This document shows, piece after piece, positions 18,520-28,890 of a DNA stretch of 64,000 nucleotides. Under the pieces are notes generated by a model, which was not told where the DNA came from, ran no database searches, and was given only the letters and a program-made list of their open reading frames with translations. Every line of letters starts with the position of its first letter. Position 1 is the first letter of the stretch. The DNA lies in assembly GCF_000820305.1 (NCBI RefSeq), contig NZ_CDBH01000017.1, positions 1-64,000 on the forward strand. The letters are read 5' to 3'. Source of the stretch: Aeromonas dhakensis. Its GTDB lineage: Bacteria; Pseudomonadota; Gammaproteobacteria; Enterobacterales; Aeromonadaceae. The translations under genes and the position numbers were made by a program.

Positions 18520-19575
18520 ATGGCAGGACGAGGCAGTTCCCACAATGTTGATCACCGTTTCAGCGGCCAGCGGGTCGATGCGGTCGACGACGGCTGGACC
18601 CAACCCGAGTGGGAAGCGGCATTCGCCGCCAGCGCTCCCCGCACCGAGGTGACGGAGATCAGCGCCCGCAGCATCATCAGTTACAACAGTTCCCCCGACG
18701 TTCCCTTCGGCCGCTCCATCAATCCCTATCAGGGGTGCGAACACGGTTGCATTTACTGTTATGCCAGACCGAGCCACGCCTATCTCGAGCTCTCCCCCGG
18801 CCTCGATTTCGAAACCCGGCTGTTCGCCAAGCTCAATGCCGCCGAGCTGCTGCGCCGGGAGTTTGCCAGACCCGCCTATCAGCCGCAGACCATAGTGCTG
18901 GGGGCCAATACCGACCCTTATCAGCCCATCGAGCACCACTATCGCCTCACCCGCCAGTTGCTGGAAGTGATGCTGGCCCATCGCCATCCGGTGGGGATCA
19001 TCACCAAGAGCGCCATGATATTGCGCGACCTCGATCTGCTGACGGAGCTGGCCCAAGAGGGCCTCTGCCAGGTGATGGTGTCGGTCACCACCTTGAATGA
19101 AACCCTGCGGCGACAACTGGAGCCAAGAGCAAGCACGGGGGCCGGCCGGCTCAAGGTGGTGGAGAGACTGGCCCGCGCCGGCGTGCCGGTCGGCGTGCTG
19201 GCGGCCCCCATGATCCCGCGGCTCAACGAACCCGAGCTCGAGCAGATCATCAAGAGCGCCGCCGAGGCCGGCGCCCACTGCGCCGACTATATCCTGCTGC
19301 GACTGCCCCACGAGCTGGCACCGCTGTTCAGTGACTGGCTGGAACAATACTACCCAGGCCAGAAGGAGGCGATCCTCAACCAGCTGCGAGCCAGCCGGGA
19401 CGGCGCCCTCAACAGTCCAGCCTTCGGGACCCGGATGCGGGGAGAAGGCCAGTTTGCCGATCTGCCGGCCCAGCGCTTTCGCTTGATCGCCAAGCGGCTC
19501 GGGCTCGGCAAGCGCCACTTTCAACTGCGCCAGGATGCCTTCATCCGCCCGGGCGAGCAGCTGCGGCTGTTTTAA
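18520..19575 (+). CDS. SplB/PA0069-family radical SAM protein, SOS-controlled
   Basis: 351 residues. The 4Fe-4S radical SAM motif is C73-X3-C77-X2-C80 (CEHGCIYC), preceded by the family block SYNSSPDVPFGRSINPYQG. This is the PA0069-type branch of COG1533, distantly related to spore photoproduct lyase, and often called DNA repair photolyase-like although the reaction is not established. ATG 18520 is the first start after an in-frame TAG at 18508-18510; there is no ribosome binding site and only 13 bases separate it from the LexA box, so the mRNA may be almost leaderless. SOS control supports a DNA-damage role. No partner gene is adjacent on this strand. Confidence 0.88.
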   Translation: MAGRGSSHNVDHRFSGQRVDAVDDGWTQPEWEAAFAASAPRTEVTEISARSIISYNSSPDVPFGRSINPYQGCEHGCIYCYARPSHAYLELSPGLDFETRLFAKLNAAELLRREFARPAYQPQTIVLGANTDPYQPIEHHYRLTRQLLEVMLAHRHPVGIITKSAMILRDLDLLTELAQEGLCQVMVSVTTLNETLRRQLEPRASTGAGRLKVVERLARAGVPVGVLAAPMIPRLNEPELEQIIKSAAEAGAHCADYILLRLPHELAPLFSDWLEQYYPGQKEAILNQLRASRDGALNSPAFGTRMRGEGQFADLPAQRFRLIAKRLGLGKRHFQLRQDAFIRPGEQLRLF

Positions 19576-19923
19576 TTCCCGTCATGACGCCAGCCCGTGG
19601 GCATGACCAAGTCAGCCTCGGGGGCGCACTCCTACAGCGCGCTCGCGGGCAATCAGCTCGACCGGCAGCCTCGCCGGTTCATGGGCCACTTCCAGCTCCT
19701 GTTCGTGCTGCGCCTCGTCCCTCCCGGCTTCGCCCCATACCCGGCTCCACCAGATTTCCCACATCACCCAGCTGGTCATAAGATGCTCCTGTGCGGCAGA
19801 GGCCGCCGTTGTGATCGCCGACGCAGGCAAGATGCCCTGCCCCCATGACAGAGGCATGACGCCCCGATGACATCTCGGTTGCCGCTCTGGCGGCAGCCTG
19901 GCTGGGGCGGCCAACGGCGGGCA
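19576..19923. other. radical SAM-gyrA spacer with one possible small gene
   Basis: About 350 bases between convergent genes. Apart from the possible 55-residue gene on the minus strand listed separately and the gyrA terminator at its right edge, I see no conserved feature. Confidence 0.4.
19612..19779 (-). CDS. possible small tryptophan-rich protein
   Basis: 55 residues from an ATG with a good AGGAG 7 bases upstream (19786-19790). The N-terminus MTSWVMWEIWWSRVWGEAG carries five Trp in 15 residues; the rest is charged (EAQHEQELEVAHEP) and ends in RPRG. No family recognised. It lies downstream of the gyrA terminator, so it needs its own promoter. The good ribosome binding site is the only positive evidence; it may be chance. 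Confidence 0.35.
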   Translation of the reverse strand: MTSWVMWEIWWSRVWGEAGRDEAQHEQELEVAHEPARLPVELIARERAVGVRPRG

Positions 19924-19953
19924 TAAAAAAAGAGCGACCTGAAGGTCGCTCTT
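19924..19953 (-). terminator. gyrA terminator
   Basis: Stem AGAGCGACC-TGAA-GGTCGCTCT with seven A on the plus strand, i.e. a T-run for minus-strand transcription, 25 bases past the gyrA stop. Confidence 0.9.
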
Positions 19954-19977
19954 TCGTATCGGGCAAAAGGGGAACGA

Positions 19978-22725
19978 TTACTCGTCGCCCGCCTCCCCGG
20001 CATCGACAGCACCGGTGTCCGCGGCGGTATCGGTGCCTTCAGACACCTCACCCTCGACGGCCAGCGCCTCGGTTTCCTCTTCGTCGCTCTCGGCAACGCG
20101 CTGCAGACCGACCACGGTTTCGTCTTCACCGGTACGGATCAGACGCACACCGCCGGTGTTGCGGCCGATGACGCTCACCTCGGACACCCGGGTACGTACC
20201 AGGGTACCGCCGTTGGTGATCAGCATGATCTGGTCGGTATCCTCGACCTGGATCGCATCGATCACCTTGCCGTTGCGCTCATCCACCTTGATGGAGATAA
20301 CGCCCTGGGTACCACGGCTCTTGGTCGGGTATTCGTCCAGCGCGGTACGCTTGCCGTAACCGTTCTCGGTGGCGGTGAGGATGGCACCGTCGCCACGGGG
20401 CACGATGAGGGAGACCACCTTGTCACCGGCGCCGAGCTTGATGCCGCGCACACCGGCAGCGGTACGACCCATGGGACGCACGCCCTTGAAGGTGCCCTTG
20501 CTTTCGGTGCCTTCGCCGTTGTCGCTGCCATCATCGTCGTTGCCGGCGTCGTCGTCGGTTTCGACCTCGTCAGTGGCATCGGCATCGGCGCGACCGCTGC
20601 CTTCCGCGAAGCGAACAACCTTGCCCGCATCGGAGAACAGCATGATTTCGTTGCTGCCATCGGTGATGTCCACCCCGATCAGCTCATCACCCTCTTTGAG
20701 GTTGATGGCGCGGATGCCGGAGGAGAGCGGACGGCTGAAGTCGGACAGGCTGGTCTTCTTCACGGTACCGTTGGCAGTGGCGAAGAAGACATACTTGTCG
20801 GCGTCATATTCCTTGACCGGCAGAATGGCGGTGATGCGCTCACCCTCATCCAGCGGCAGCAGGTTGATGATCGGACGACCGCGGGCGCCACGGGACGCCT
20901 CCGGCAGTTGATACACCTTGAGCCAGTAGACCTTGCCACGGGTGGAGAAGCACAGAATGGTGTCGTGGGTGTTGGCCACCAGCAGACGCTCCACAAAGTC
21001 CTCTTCCTTGATCCGGGTGGCCGACTTGCCACGACCACCGCGGCGCTGGGCCTCGTAGTCGGAGAGCGGCTGATACTTCACGTAACCCTGGTGAGACAGG
21101 GTAACGACCACGTCTTCCGGGGTGATCAGATCTTCGATGTTGATCTCGGCGCTGGACATGCTGATTTCGGTACGACGCTCGTCGCCGTACTGCTCGCGCA
21201 CGGCCAGCAGTTCGTCGCGGATCACTTCCATCAACCGTACCGGGCTTGCCAGGATGAACAGCAGCTCGGCGATGAGATCCAGCAGAGATTGGTACTCTTC
21301 CAGGATCTTCTCATGCTCGAGGCCGGTCAGCTTGTGCAGACGCAGGTCAAGGATGGCCTGGGCCTGCTGCTCGGTCAGGTAGTAGTGACCCTCGCGAATA
21401 CCGAACTCGGGCTCCAGCCACTCGGGGCGGGCCGCGTCGTCACCGGCTTTTTCCAGCATGGCAGCCACGTTACCGAGCTCCCAGCCTTTGGCAACCAGGC
21501 CCGCTTTCGCATCGGCCGGGGTCGCACTGTGGCGAATGAGCTCGATCACCGGATCGATGTTGGCCAGGGCTACCGCCAGACCTTCCAGGATGTGGGCCCG
21601 ATCCCGCGCTTTGCGCAGTTCGAACACGGTCCGGCGGGTCACCACTTCGCGGCGGTGCAGCAGGAACGCATCCAGGATCTCTTTGAGGTTCATCACCTTG
21701 GGCTGGTTATTGTCCAGCGCCACCATGTTGATGCCGAAGGTGGTCTGCATCTGGGTGTGCTTGTAGAGATTGTTCAGCACAATCTCGCCGGACTCGCCGC
21801 GCTTGATCTCGATGACGATGCGCATGCCGTCCTTGTCGGACTCATCGCGCAGGGCACTGATGCCCTCGATCTTCTTCTCTTTGACCAGCTCGGCGATCTT
21901 CTCAATCAGGCGAGCTTTGTTCACCTGATAGGGGATCTCGTGGACGATGATGGTCTCGCGACTGGTCTTCTCGTCTACTTCCACCTCGGCCTTGGCGCGC
22001 ACGTAGATGGAGCCACGACCGGTACGGTACGCCTGCACGATGCCGGAACGACCGTTGATGATGCCACCGGTGGGGAAATCCGGGCCGGTGATGTAGGTCA
22101 TCAGCTCGTCGATGGTGAGGTCGCCGTTCTCGATCAACGCCAGACAGCCGTTGACTATCTCGGTGAGGTTGTGAGGCGGAATGTTGGTCGCCATGCCCAC
22201 CGCAATACCGGAGGAGCCGTTGACCAGCAGGTTGGGAACCTTGGTGGGCATGACAGCCGGGATCATCTCGGTGCCGTCATAGTTCGGCACCCAGTCCACG
22301 GTCTCTTTGTCCAGATCGGCCAGCAGCTCGTGGGAGATGCGGGCCATCCGCACTTCGGTATAACGCATGGCCGCGGCGCTGTCGCCATCGACCGAACCGA
22401 AGTTGCCCTGACCGTCGACCAGCATGTAACGCATGGAGAAATCCTGCGCCATGCGGACGATGGTGTCATACACGGCACTGTCGCCGTGCGGGTGATATTT
22501 ACCGATTACGTCACCGACCACGCGGGCCGATTTTTTATAGGGCTTGTTCCAGTCGTTCCCCAGCTCGTTCATTGCATACAGAACGCGGCGGTGAACCGGT
22601 TTCAAGCCATCACGCACATCCGGCAGAGCTCGTCCTACGATCACGCTCATGGCGTAATCAAGATAGGAACTCTTGAGCTCTTCTTCGATGTTGACCGGCG
22701 TGATCTCTCTGGCCAGATCGCTCAT
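19978..22725 (-). CDS. gyrA: DNA gyrase subunit A
   Basis: 915 residues, 40 more than E. coli. Numbering of the N-terminal domain matches E. coli: catalytic Tyr122 (RYTEVRM) and quinolone-determining Ser83 and Asp87 (GDSAVYDT), both the wild-type residues. The breakage-reunion domain spans ~1-525 and the DNA-wrapping beta-pinwheel ~530 to the end, with the GyrA box RRGGRGK. The extra length is an acidic, low-complexity insertion in the pinwheel ([20 protein letters not shown], coded near 20500-20610), plus an acidic tail. It works with GyrB to introduce negative supercoils. It is monocistronic and divergent from ubiG. Confidence 0.99.
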   Translation of the reverse strand: MSDLAREITPVNIEEELKSSYLDYAMSVIVGRALPDVRDGLKPVHRRVLYAMNELGNDWNKPYKKSARVVGDVIGKYHPHGDSAVYDTIVRMAQDFSMRYMLVDGQGNFGSVDGDSAAAMRYTEVRMARISHELLADLDKETVDWVPNYDGTEMIPAVMPTKVPNLLVNGSSGIAVGMATNIPPHNLTEIVNGCLALIENGDLTIDELMTYITGPDFPTGGIINGRSGIVQAYRTGRGSIYVRAKAEVEVDEKTSRETIIVHEIPYQVNKARLIEKIAELVKEKKIEGISALRDESDKDGMRIVIEIKRGESGEIVLNNLYKHTQMQTTFGINMVALDNNQPKVMNLKEILDAFLLHRREVVTRRTVFELRKARDRAHILEGLAVALANIDPVIELIRHSATPADAKAGLVAKGWELGNVAAMLEKAGDDAARPEWLEPEFGIREGHYYLTEQQAQAILDLRLHKLTGLEHEKILEEYQSLLDLIAELLFILASPVRLMEVIRDELLAVREQYGDERRTEISMSSAEINIEDLITPEDVVVTLSHQGYVKYQPLSDYEAQRRGGRGKSATRIKEEDFVERLLVANTHDTILCFSTRGKVYWLKVYQLPEASRGARGRPIINLLPLDEGERITAILPVKEYDADKYVFFATANGTVKKTSLSDFSRPLSSGIRAINLKEGDELIGVDITDGSNEIMLFSDAGKVVRFAEGSGRADADATDEVETDDDAGNDDDGSDNGEGTESKGTFKGVRPMGRTAAGVRGIKLGAGDKVVSLIVPRGDGAILTATENGYGKRTALDEYPTKSRGTQGVISIKVDERNGKVIDAIQVEDTDQIMLITNGGTLVRTRVSEVSVIGRNTGGVRLIRTGEDETVVGLQRVAESDEEETEALAVEGEVSEGTDTAADTGAVDAGEAGDE

Positions 22726-22926
22726 AGAAAGCCTTAATCCCTAATTAGTTGTTCTTTGGCTTAAACAGCGCGACATGGTAACACACTGAGCCAAATATCT
22801 TAAGCCACAAATCCGGTAACAAGTCGGGCTGGTGTGACAAAGTCCGTCCGTTATAATGCCCGCCAGGACAATAGATTGCGCGCGCACTACCCTGCCTGCG
22901 CGCCCTTGCCACAGGATCATCAAAAA

Positions 22927-23643
22927 ATGCACAGTGATGCCAATGTCGATCTGACAGAAATCGCCAAATTCGAAGCCATCGCCTCCCGCTGGTGGGACAT
23001 GGAGGGAGAGTTCAAGCCGCTGCATCAAATCAACCCGGTGCGCCTTGACTGGATCACCGACAAGAGCGGCGGCCTGTTTGGCAAGCGCATCCTCGACATC
23101 GGCTGCGGCGGCGGCATCCTCGCCGAGAGCATGGCTCGTCGCGGCGCCCAGGTCACCGGCATCGACATGGGCAAAGAGCCCCTGGGCGTCGCCCGCCTGC
23201 ATGCCCTGGAAGCGGGTGTGGAGCTCGAGTATCGCCAGATCACCGCCGAGGCCCACGCCGACGAAGCCCCGGGTCAGTACGACGTGGTCACCTGCATGGA
23301 GATGCTGGAGCACGTGCCGGATCCTGCCTCCGTGCTGCGCGCCATCGCCACCCTGGTGCGCCCGGGCGGCAAGGTGTTCGTCTCCACCATCAACCGCAAC
23401 CCGAAAGCCTATCTGATGATGATCCTCGGCGCCGAGTACCTGATGAAGATGGTCCCCAAGGGTACCCACGATCACAAGAAATTCATCACCCCGGCCGAAC
23501 TGTGTCGCATGGGTGAGGCGGCAGGCCTGCTGGTACGGGACATGAGCGGCGTCCACTACGCGCCTCTCTCCAACAGCTTCAAGCTTGGTCGCAACGTCGA
23601 CGTCAACTACATGGTGGCGTTCGAGCGCCCGGAGCAAGGCTGA
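22927..23643 (+). CDS. ubiG: ubiquinone biosynthesis O-methyltransferase
   Basis: 238 residues from the ATG at 22927; an in-frame start at 22834 adds 31 residues absent from the family. Class I SAM methyltransferase with motif [14 protein letters not shown] and motif EMLEHVPDP. UbiG performs both O-methylations of ubiquinone synthesis at the inner membrane. It is divergent from gyrA, as in E. coli, and its stop overlaps the gph start (TGATG), so the two are coupled. Confidence 0.95.
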   Translation: MHSDANVDLTEIAKFEAIASRWWDMEGEFKPLHQINPVRLDWITDKSGGLFGKRILDIGCGGGILAESMARRGAQVTGIDMGKEPLGVARLHALEAGVELEYRQITAEAHADEAPGQYDVVTCMEMLEHVPDPASVLRAIATLVRPGGKVFVSTINRNPKAYLMMILGAEYLMKMVPKGTHDHKKFITPAELCRMGEAAGLLVRDMSGVHYAPLSNSFKLGRNVDVNYMVAFERPEQG

Positions 23644-24329
23644 TGACGACTCACCCTGCTGCGCCCCTTGGCTGCGTGCTGTTTGATCTGGACGGTACCC
23701 TGCTCGACACCGCGCCGGATCTCGGCGCTGCCGTCAACCATGTGCTGATAAGCGAAGGCTTTGCGCCGCTCTCTGACGACATCATTCGTCAGACCACCTC
23801 TCACGGGGCCCTGGGGCTGCTCAGGGCCGGTCTTGGTGACGAGCTGCTGGAGGAGCTGGGCGCCACCCGCCTTCGCACCGCCCTGCTCGACTACTACGCG
23901 GCCAACCTCTGTGTTGGCACCCGCCCCTATGAAGGCATGGTGGATCTCATCGAGTGGCTCGACGAGAAAAAGCTGCCCTGGGGCATCGTAACCAACAAGC
24001 CAGGCTTTCTCACCGAGCCGCTGCTGGCTGCGCTGCCGGCGCTTGCCAGTTGCGGCGTCACCGTCAGCGCCGACACTCTGCCGGTGCGCAAGCCCGACCC
24101 CGCCCCCATGTTCTTTGCCTGCGAGCAGCTTGGCGTCGCGGCCAACCACTGTCTCTATGTGGGGGATCATGTGCGCGACATCGAGGCCGGACGCAATGCC
24201 GGCATGCGTACCGCCGTCGCCGGCTGGGGTTACCTCAATGACGACGAGGATCCGGCCCAGTGGGGCGCCGATCTTCACTTTGATACCGTGCAGGCCCTGC
24301 ATCACTGGCTGCGCTACGAGCTGGATTAA
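23643..24329 (+). CDS. gph: phosphoglycolate phosphatase, HAD family
   Basis: 228 residues. HAD motif I FDLDGTLLDT (Asp nucleophile near residue 15), motif II TNKPG, motif III Lys in VRKPDP and motif IV VGDHVRDIEAGRNAG are all present. The substrate is probably 2-phosphoglycolate, formed during repair of 3'-phosphoglycolate DNA ends; some relatives next to ubiG act on N-acetylmuramate 6-phosphate (MupP) instead. In Pseudomonas mupP lies beside ubiG, so MupP is a real alternative here. Confidence 0.8.
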   Translation: MTTHPAAPLGCVLFDLDGTLLDTAPDLGAAVNHVLISEGFAPLSDDIIRQTTSHGALGLLRAGLGDELLEELGATRLRTALLDYYAANLCVGTRPYEGMVDLIEWLDEKKLPWGIVTNKPGFLTEPLLAALPALASCGVTVSADTLPVRKPDPAPMFFACEQLGVAANHCLYVGDHVRDIEAGRNAGMRTAVAGWGYLNDDEDPAQWGADLHFDTVQALHHWLRYELD

Positions 24330-24524
24330 GCGGCCGCCTGCCTGAGCAGTCGGGCAAGGCTGCCGTGGATACATATAGAAGTGGATGATCAGGGGGAGCT
24401 CCACGCTTGGGTTCTCTTGGATAACGCAGCAGGTGGATAACACAAGAGATGGATATCAGACGCAGCTTTGCGACCATCCCTTGAGCTGAGCGGTGAAAAT
24501 GACGCCCATCTGGTCACTCGCGCA

Positions 24525-24561
24525 GCAAAACGGAGGATCGGCAATTGATCCCCCGTTTTGC
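24525..24561. repeat. long inverted repeat, possible bidirectional terminator
   Basis: GCAAAACGG-A-GGATC, loop of 7, GATCC-C-CCGTTTTGC: 14 base pairs and one A/C mismatch. It has short T-runs inside the stem but none after it, so it is an atypical terminator. Its origin is unclear. Confidence 0.55.
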
Positions 24562-24783
24562 CGGTTTGACAAGCAGTGCGGCAGCGGGATCGGACACCTT
24601 TTGACCCTTGCTGCACAAGGGATAATCAGGCTGAATTTGCTAGTAAAAACACCCCGTTTTCGCAAGCAAAAAAAGTTATTTAAATTTTCCATGTTCGATC
24701 ATCAGACTTGCATTTACCGGATCGGACGGATGAAAACCCGTTCGCTGTGAGCGTCCACTAACTCCATCGACAACACCCACAAT

Positions 24784-24792
24784 TTATCCACA
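24784..24792 (+). promoter_or_regulatory. DnaA box 1 upstream of nrdA
   Basis: Perfect TTATCCACA. E. coli nrdAB also carries two DnaA boxes upstream of its promoter that link dNTP supply to replication initiation. Confidence 0.8.
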
Positions 24793-24801
24793 GCAATTGC
24801 C

Positions 24802-24810
24802 TTATCCACA
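24802..24810 (+). promoter_or_regulatory. DnaA box 2 upstream of nrdA
   Basis: Second perfect TTATCCACA, same orientation, 18 bases after the first. Confidence 0.8.
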
Positions 24811-24829
24811 GATTGCAAAGCCGGGCAGA

Positions 24830-24844
24830 CCTCACTATCTTGTA
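24830..24844 (+). promoter_or_regulatory. NrdR box, distal (weaker)
   Basis: CCTCACTATCTTGTA aligns with the proximal box at 10 of 15 positions and lies 31 bases from it, three helical turns, the spacing typical of paired NrdR sites. Confidence 0.6.
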
Positions 24845-24860
24845 GCTCGAATTCAAAATA

Positions 24861-24875
24861 ACACTATATCTTGTG
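24861..24875 (+). promoter_or_regulatory. NrdR box, proximal
   Basis: ACACTATATCTTGTG closely matches the NrdR consensus ACACWATATATWGTG. NrdR represses ribonucleotide reductase genes when dATP is high. Confidence 0.8.
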
Positions 24876-24974
24876 ATTCATCGCACAATAGGTACTCACC
24901 TCCATCGCCCTGCCCGGGCCGGAGGCCAACGCCGTGCGATGGTTTTTCGGGAATCAACTAAAGGTCATCAGCCA

Positions 24975-27242
24975 ATGAACTTGTTTGTGACGAAGCGTAA
25001 CGGCCACAAAGAACCCATCGATCTGGATAAAATTCACCGCGTGCTGGACTGGGCCGCCGAGGGTCTCGACAACGTGTCGGTCTCCCAGGTGGAACTCAAG
25101 TCCCACATCCAGTTCTATGACGGCATCCGTACCGCCGATATCCACGAAACCGTCATCAAGGCCGCTGCTGATCTGATCTCCGAGCAAAGCCCGGACTACC
25201 AGTACATGGCCGCCCGTCTGGCCATCTTCCACCTGCGCAAGAAGGCCTACGGCCAGTTCGAGCCGCCCCACCTCTACCAGCACGTCGCCAAGCTGGTGGA
25301 CATGGGCAAGTACGACAAGCACCTGCTGGAAGACTACAGCCAGGCCGAGTTCGAGGAGCTGAACGCCCACCTCGACCACTGGCGCGACATGGACTTCTCC
25401 TACGCCGCGGTCAAGCAGCTGGAAGGCAAGTACCTGGTCCAGAACCGCGTCACCGGCGAAATTTACGAGAGCCCGCAGTTCCTCTACATCCTGGTAGCGG
25501 CCTGCCTCTTCTCCAAGTATCCGAAAGATACCCGTCTGGACTACATCAAGCGCTTCTATGATGCAGTCTCGACCTTCAAGATCTCGCTGCCGACCCCGAT
25601 CATGAGCGGCGTGCGCACCCCGACCCGTCAGTTCAGCTCCTGCGTGCTGATCGAGTGCGACGACAGCCTGGATTCCATCAATGCCACCGCCAGCGCCATC
25701 GTGCGTTACGTCTCCCAGCGCGCCGGCATCGGCATCAACGCCGGCCGCATTCGTGGTCTTGGCAGCCCCATCCGTGGCGGTGAAGCCTTCCACACTGGCT
25801 GCATCCCCTTCTACAAGTACTTCCAGACTGCCGTGAAGTGCTGCTCCCAGGGCGGCGTGCGCGGCGGGGCGGCCACCCTGTTCTACCCGCTGTGGCACAC
25901 CGAGGTGGAGAGCCTGCTGGTACTGAAGAACAACCGTGGCGTGGAAGAGAACCGGGTCCGTCACATGGACTACGGCGTGCAGATCAACAAGCTGATGTAC
26001 CAGCGCCTGATCAAGGGCGGCGACATCACCCTGTTCTCCCCGTCCGATGCGCCGGGTCTGTACGATGCCTTCTTCGCAGATCAGGACAAGTTCGAAGAGC
26101 TCTACGTCAAGTACGAGCAGGATCCGAGCATTCGCAAGAAGACCCTCAAGGCGGTGGATCTCTTCTCCCTGATGATGCAGGAGCGCGCCGGCACCGGTCG
26201 CATCTACATCCAGAACGTGGACCACTGCAACACCCACAGCCCGTTCGATCCGAGCGTGGCGCCGGTACGCCAGTCCAACCTCTGCCTCGAGATTGCGCTG
26301 CCCACCAAGCCGCTCAACAACGTGGATGACGAGGATGGCGAGATCGCCCTGTGCACCCTGTCGGCCTTCAACCTGGGCGCCATCGAGAAGCTGGAAGATC
26401 TGGAAGAGATGGCCGAGCTGGCCGTGCGCGCCCTGGATGCCCTGCTCGACTATCAGGACTACCCGCTCAAGGCCGCCAAGAAGGGCAGCATGAACCGTCG
26501 TACCCTGGGGATCGGCGTCATCAACTACGCCTACTACCTGGCGAAGAACGGTGCCCGCTACTCCGACGGTTCTGGTCTGGCGCTGACTCACCGCACCTTC
26601 GAGGCGATCCAGTACTACCTGCTGAAGGCCTCCGTGCAGCTGGCCCGCGAGTTCGGCCCCTGCCCGGCCTTCAACGAAACCACCTATGCCCAGGGGATCC
26701 TGCCCATCGATACCTATAAAAAGGATCTGGACAACCTGTGCAACGAGCCGCTGCACCTGGACTGGGAAGCGCTGCGCGAGGAGATCCGCACCGTGGGTCT
26801 GCGCAACTCCACCCTGACCGCCCTGATGCCGAGCGAGACCTCCAGCCAGATCTCCAACGCCACCAACGGCATCGAGCCGCCGCGCGGTCTGGTCTCTGTC
26901 AAGGCCTCCAAGGACGGCATCCTCAAGCAGGTGGTGCCCGAGTATGACCGTCTGAAGGATCAATACGAACTGCTCTGGAAGCAACCGAGCGTCGATGGTT
27001 ACCTGCAGCTGGTCGGTATCATGCAGAAGTTCGTGGATCAGGCGATCTCCGCCAACACCAACTATGATCCCGCCCGTTTCGAAGGCAACAAGGTACCGAT
27101 GAAGCAGCTGCTCAAGGACTTGCTGACCGCCTACAAATACGGCCTCAAGACCCTGTACTATCACAACACCCGTGATGGTGCGGACGATGCCCAGACCGAT
27201 CTGCAAGATGACGGTTGTGCCGGCGGCGCCTGCAAGATCTGA
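24975..27242 (+). CDS. nrdA: ribonucleoside-diphosphate reductase class Ia, alpha subunit
   Basis: 755 residues from [14 protein letters not shown]; a frame open to 24873 adds leader residues not found in the family. An N-terminal ATP-cone (about 1-95) senses dATP/ATP. The active-site Cys regions ([28 protein letters not shown]) and the C-terminal redox pair in [10 protein letters not shown] are in place. With NrdB it reduces NDPs to dNDPs aerobically. It is followed 65 bases later by nrdB. Control by NrdR and DnaA is predicted from the upstream sites. Confidence 0.98.
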   Translation: MNLFVTKRNGHKEPIDLDKIHRVLDWAAEGLDNVSVSQVELKSHIQFYDGIRTADIHETVIKAAADLISEQSPDYQYMAARLAIFHLRKKAYGQFEPPHLYQHVAKLVDMGKYDKHLLEDYSQAEFEELNAHLDHWRDMDFSYAAVKQLEGKYLVQNRVTGEIYESPQFLYILVAACLFSKYPKDTRLDYIKRFYDAVSTFKISLPTPIMSGVRTPTRQFSSCVLIECDDSLDSINATASAIVRYVSQRAGIGINAGRIRGLGSPIRGGEAFHTGCIPFYKYFQTAVKCCSQGGVRGGAATLFYPLWHTEVESLLVLKNNRGVEENRVRHMDYGVQINKLMYQRLIKGGDITLFSPSDAPGLYDAFFADQDKFEELYVKYEQDPSIRKKTLKAVDLFSLMMQERAGTGRIYIQNVDHCNTHSPFDPSVAPVRQSNLCLEIALPTKPLNNVDDEDGEIALCTLSAFNLGAIEKLEDLEEMAELAVRALDALLDYQDYPLKAAKKGSMNRRTLGIGVINYAYYLAKNGARYSDGSGLALTHRTFEAIQYYLLKASVQLAREFGPCPAFNETTYAQGILPIDTYKKDLDNLCNEPLHLDWEALREEIRTVGLRNSTLTALMPSETSSQISNATNGIEPPRGLVSVKASKDGILKQVVPEYDRLKDQYELLWKQPSVDGYLQLVGIMQKFVDQAISANTNYDPARFEGNKVPMKQLLKDLLTAYKYGLKTLYYHNTRDGADDAQTDLQDDGCAGGACKI

Positions 27243-27307
27243 TGAACCGGGCGGGAGCGACAAGCTCCCGCCCTCCTGTTTCCCCTACTTCGCGATATTC
27301 GACAACC

Positions 27308-28441
27308 ATGGCCTATTCAACTTTCTGCCAGACCCAAAACGACCAGCTCAAGGAGCCGATGTTCTTCGGCCAGTCGGTCAACGTGGCCCGTTATGACCAG
27401 CAAAAACACGAAGTGTTCGAGCGCCTGATCGAGAAGCAGCTCTCCTTCTTCTGGCGCCCGGAAGAGGTGGACGTCTCCCACGACCGCATCGACTTCCAGG
27501 CCCTGCCGCCCCACGAGCAGCACATCTTCATCTCCAACCTGAAGTACCAGACCCTGCTGGATTCCATTCAGGGCCGCAGCCCCAACGTGGCGCTGCTGCC
27601 GCTGGTCTCCATTCCGGAGCTGGAAACCTGGATCGAGACCTGGGCTTTCTCCGAGACCATTCACTCGCGCTCCTACACCCACATCATCCGCAACATCGTC
27701 AACACCCCTGCCCAGGTGTTCGACGACATCGTCACCAACGAGCAGATCCTGAAGCGCGCCGGCTCCATCAGCCACTTCTACGACGATCTGATCGAAGCGA
27801 CCGCGCTCTACCACCTGCACGGTGAAGGCACCCATCAGGTGGCCGGCCGCGAGGTGTCCATCACCTTGCGCGAGCTCAAGAAGAAGCTCTACCTGTGCCT
27901 GATGAGCGTCAACGCACTGGAAGCGATCCGCTTCTACGTCAGCTTCGCCTGCTCCTTCGCCTTCGCCGAGCGCGAGCTGATGGAGGGCAACGCCAAGATC
28001 ATCAAGATGATCGCCCGCGACGAAGCACTGCACCTGACCGGCACTCAGCACATGCTGAACCTGATGCGCAGCGGCCAGGACGACCCCGAGATGGCCGAGA
28101 TCGCCCGCGAGTGCGAGCAGGCCTGCTTCGATCTGTTCAAGGAAGCCGCCATCCAGGAGAAGGAGTGGGCCGAGTACCTGTTCCAGGACGGCTCCATGAT
28201 CGGCCTGAACAAGGACATCCTCTGCCAGTACGTGGAGTACATCACCAACCTGCGGATGGCCGCCGTTGGCCTGCAACCGGCCTTTGCCGGCGCCAAGCAG
28301 AACCCGATCCCCTGGATCAACACCTGGCTCTCCTCCGACAACGTGCAGGTCGCCCCGCAGGAAGTGGAAGTGAGCTCCTACCTGGTGGGTCAGATCGACA
28401 GCGAAGTGAACGCCGAAGACCTGGGTGATTTCGAGCTGTGA
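27308..28441 (+). CDS. nrdB: ribonucleoside-diphosphate reductase class Ia, beta subunit
   Basis: 377 residues from [14 protein letters not shown], matching E. coli (376). The di-iron ligands and radical Tyr lie in the expected blocks: [16 protein letters not shown] (iron Glu/His and Tyr) and [13 protein letters not shown]. The tail [11 protein letters not shown] provides the C-terminal segment that docks on NrdA. The stop overlaps the GTG start of the ferredoxin gene, giving a three-gene operon nrdA-nrdB-yfaE. Confidence 0.98.
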   Translation: MAYSTFCQTQNDQLKEPMFFGQSVNVARYDQQKHEVFERLIEKQLSFFWRPEEVDVSHDRIDFQALPPHEQHIFISNLKYQTLLDSIQGRSPNVALLPLVSIPELETWIETWAFSETIHSRSYTHIIRNIVNTPAQVFDDIVTNEQILKRAGSISHFYDDLIEATALYHLHGEGTHQVAGREVSITLRELKKKLYLCLMSVNALEAIRFYVSFACSFAFAERELMEGNAKIIKMIARDEALHLTGTQHMLNLMRSGQDDPEMAEIARECEQACFDLFKEAAIQEKEWAEYLFQDGSMIGLNKDILCQYVEYITNLRMAAVGLQPAFAGAKQNPIPWINTWLSSDNVQVAPQEVEVSSYLVGQIDSEVNAEDLGDFEL

Positions 28442-28758
28442 GTGACGCCACCGGCACGCTGACCGAGCCCCTGCACACCGCCCCCGCCAAGAGCGAGACG
28501 GGCGCACCGCAGGTACACACCCGGGATGGCGTGCTGCACGCCCACCCCGGCGAGAGCGTGCTGGAGACTCTGGAGCGTCACGGTCATCACGTGGAGTTCC
28601 AGTGCCGCAGCGGCTATTGCGGCGCCTGCCGCACCCCGCTGCTGGCAGGCAAGGTGCACTATGCCGCCGTGCCGCTCGCCTTTGTCTCGCAGGGAGAGTG
28701 CCTGCCCTGCTGTTGCAAGCCGGTGGGGGCCATCCGGCTCGACATCAAGAAGGGCTGA
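28438..28758 (+). CDS. yfaE: 2Fe-2S ferredoxin maintaining the NrdB cofactor
   Basis: 106 residues, GTG start overlapping the nrdB stop. Plant-type 2Fe-2S ligands C56-X4-C61-X2-C64 (CRSGYCGAC) and a later Cys in CLPCCCKP. In E. coli YfaE supplies electrons to regenerate the di-iron tyrosyl radical of NrdB. The N-terminal ~28 residues ([14 protein letters not shown]) are an extension compared with the 84-residue E. coli protein, so an internal start is possible. Confidence 0.9.
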   Translation: MSDATGTLTEPLHTAPAKSETGAPQVHTRDGVLHAHPGESVLETLERHGHHVEFQCRSGYCGACRTPLLAGKVHYAAVPLAFVSQGECLPCCCKPVGAIRLDIKKG

Positions 28759-28800
28759 GACCACCCTCTCTTGATATGTCCAAGCTCACCTCGCTAAACA

Positions 28801-28832
28801 AAAAGCCGCCGGATTGCTCCGGCGGCTTTTTT
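28801..28832 (+). terminator. terminator of nrdAB-yfaE
   Basis: AAAAGCCGCCGGA-TTGC-TCCGGCGGCTTTTTT; usable in both directions and placed between convergent yfaE and mltA. Confidence 0.9.
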
Positions 28833-28890
28833 ACATCCATCTCTATGCCTCGTGGGCGGGCGGCTGATGCACAACCGCCCCCACAAGACC

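Larger units (their letters stand above)
24330..24974 (+). other. gph-nrdA control region
   Basis: 645 bases without a convincing gene. It holds a long inverted repeat, two DnaA boxes and two NrdR boxes (listed separately), then ~100 bases of 5' leader before nrdA. The stretch 24640-24700 is AT-rich. Confidence 0.6.

Noticed and set aside
24421-24445. Further DnaA-like boxes (GGATAA repeats) downstream of gph
   Set aside because: One or more mismatches to the 9-mer and not paired like the two perfect boxes near nrdA.
24954-27263. 769-codon open frame antisense to nrdA
   Set aside because: Shadow of nrdA caused by GC-rich third positions.
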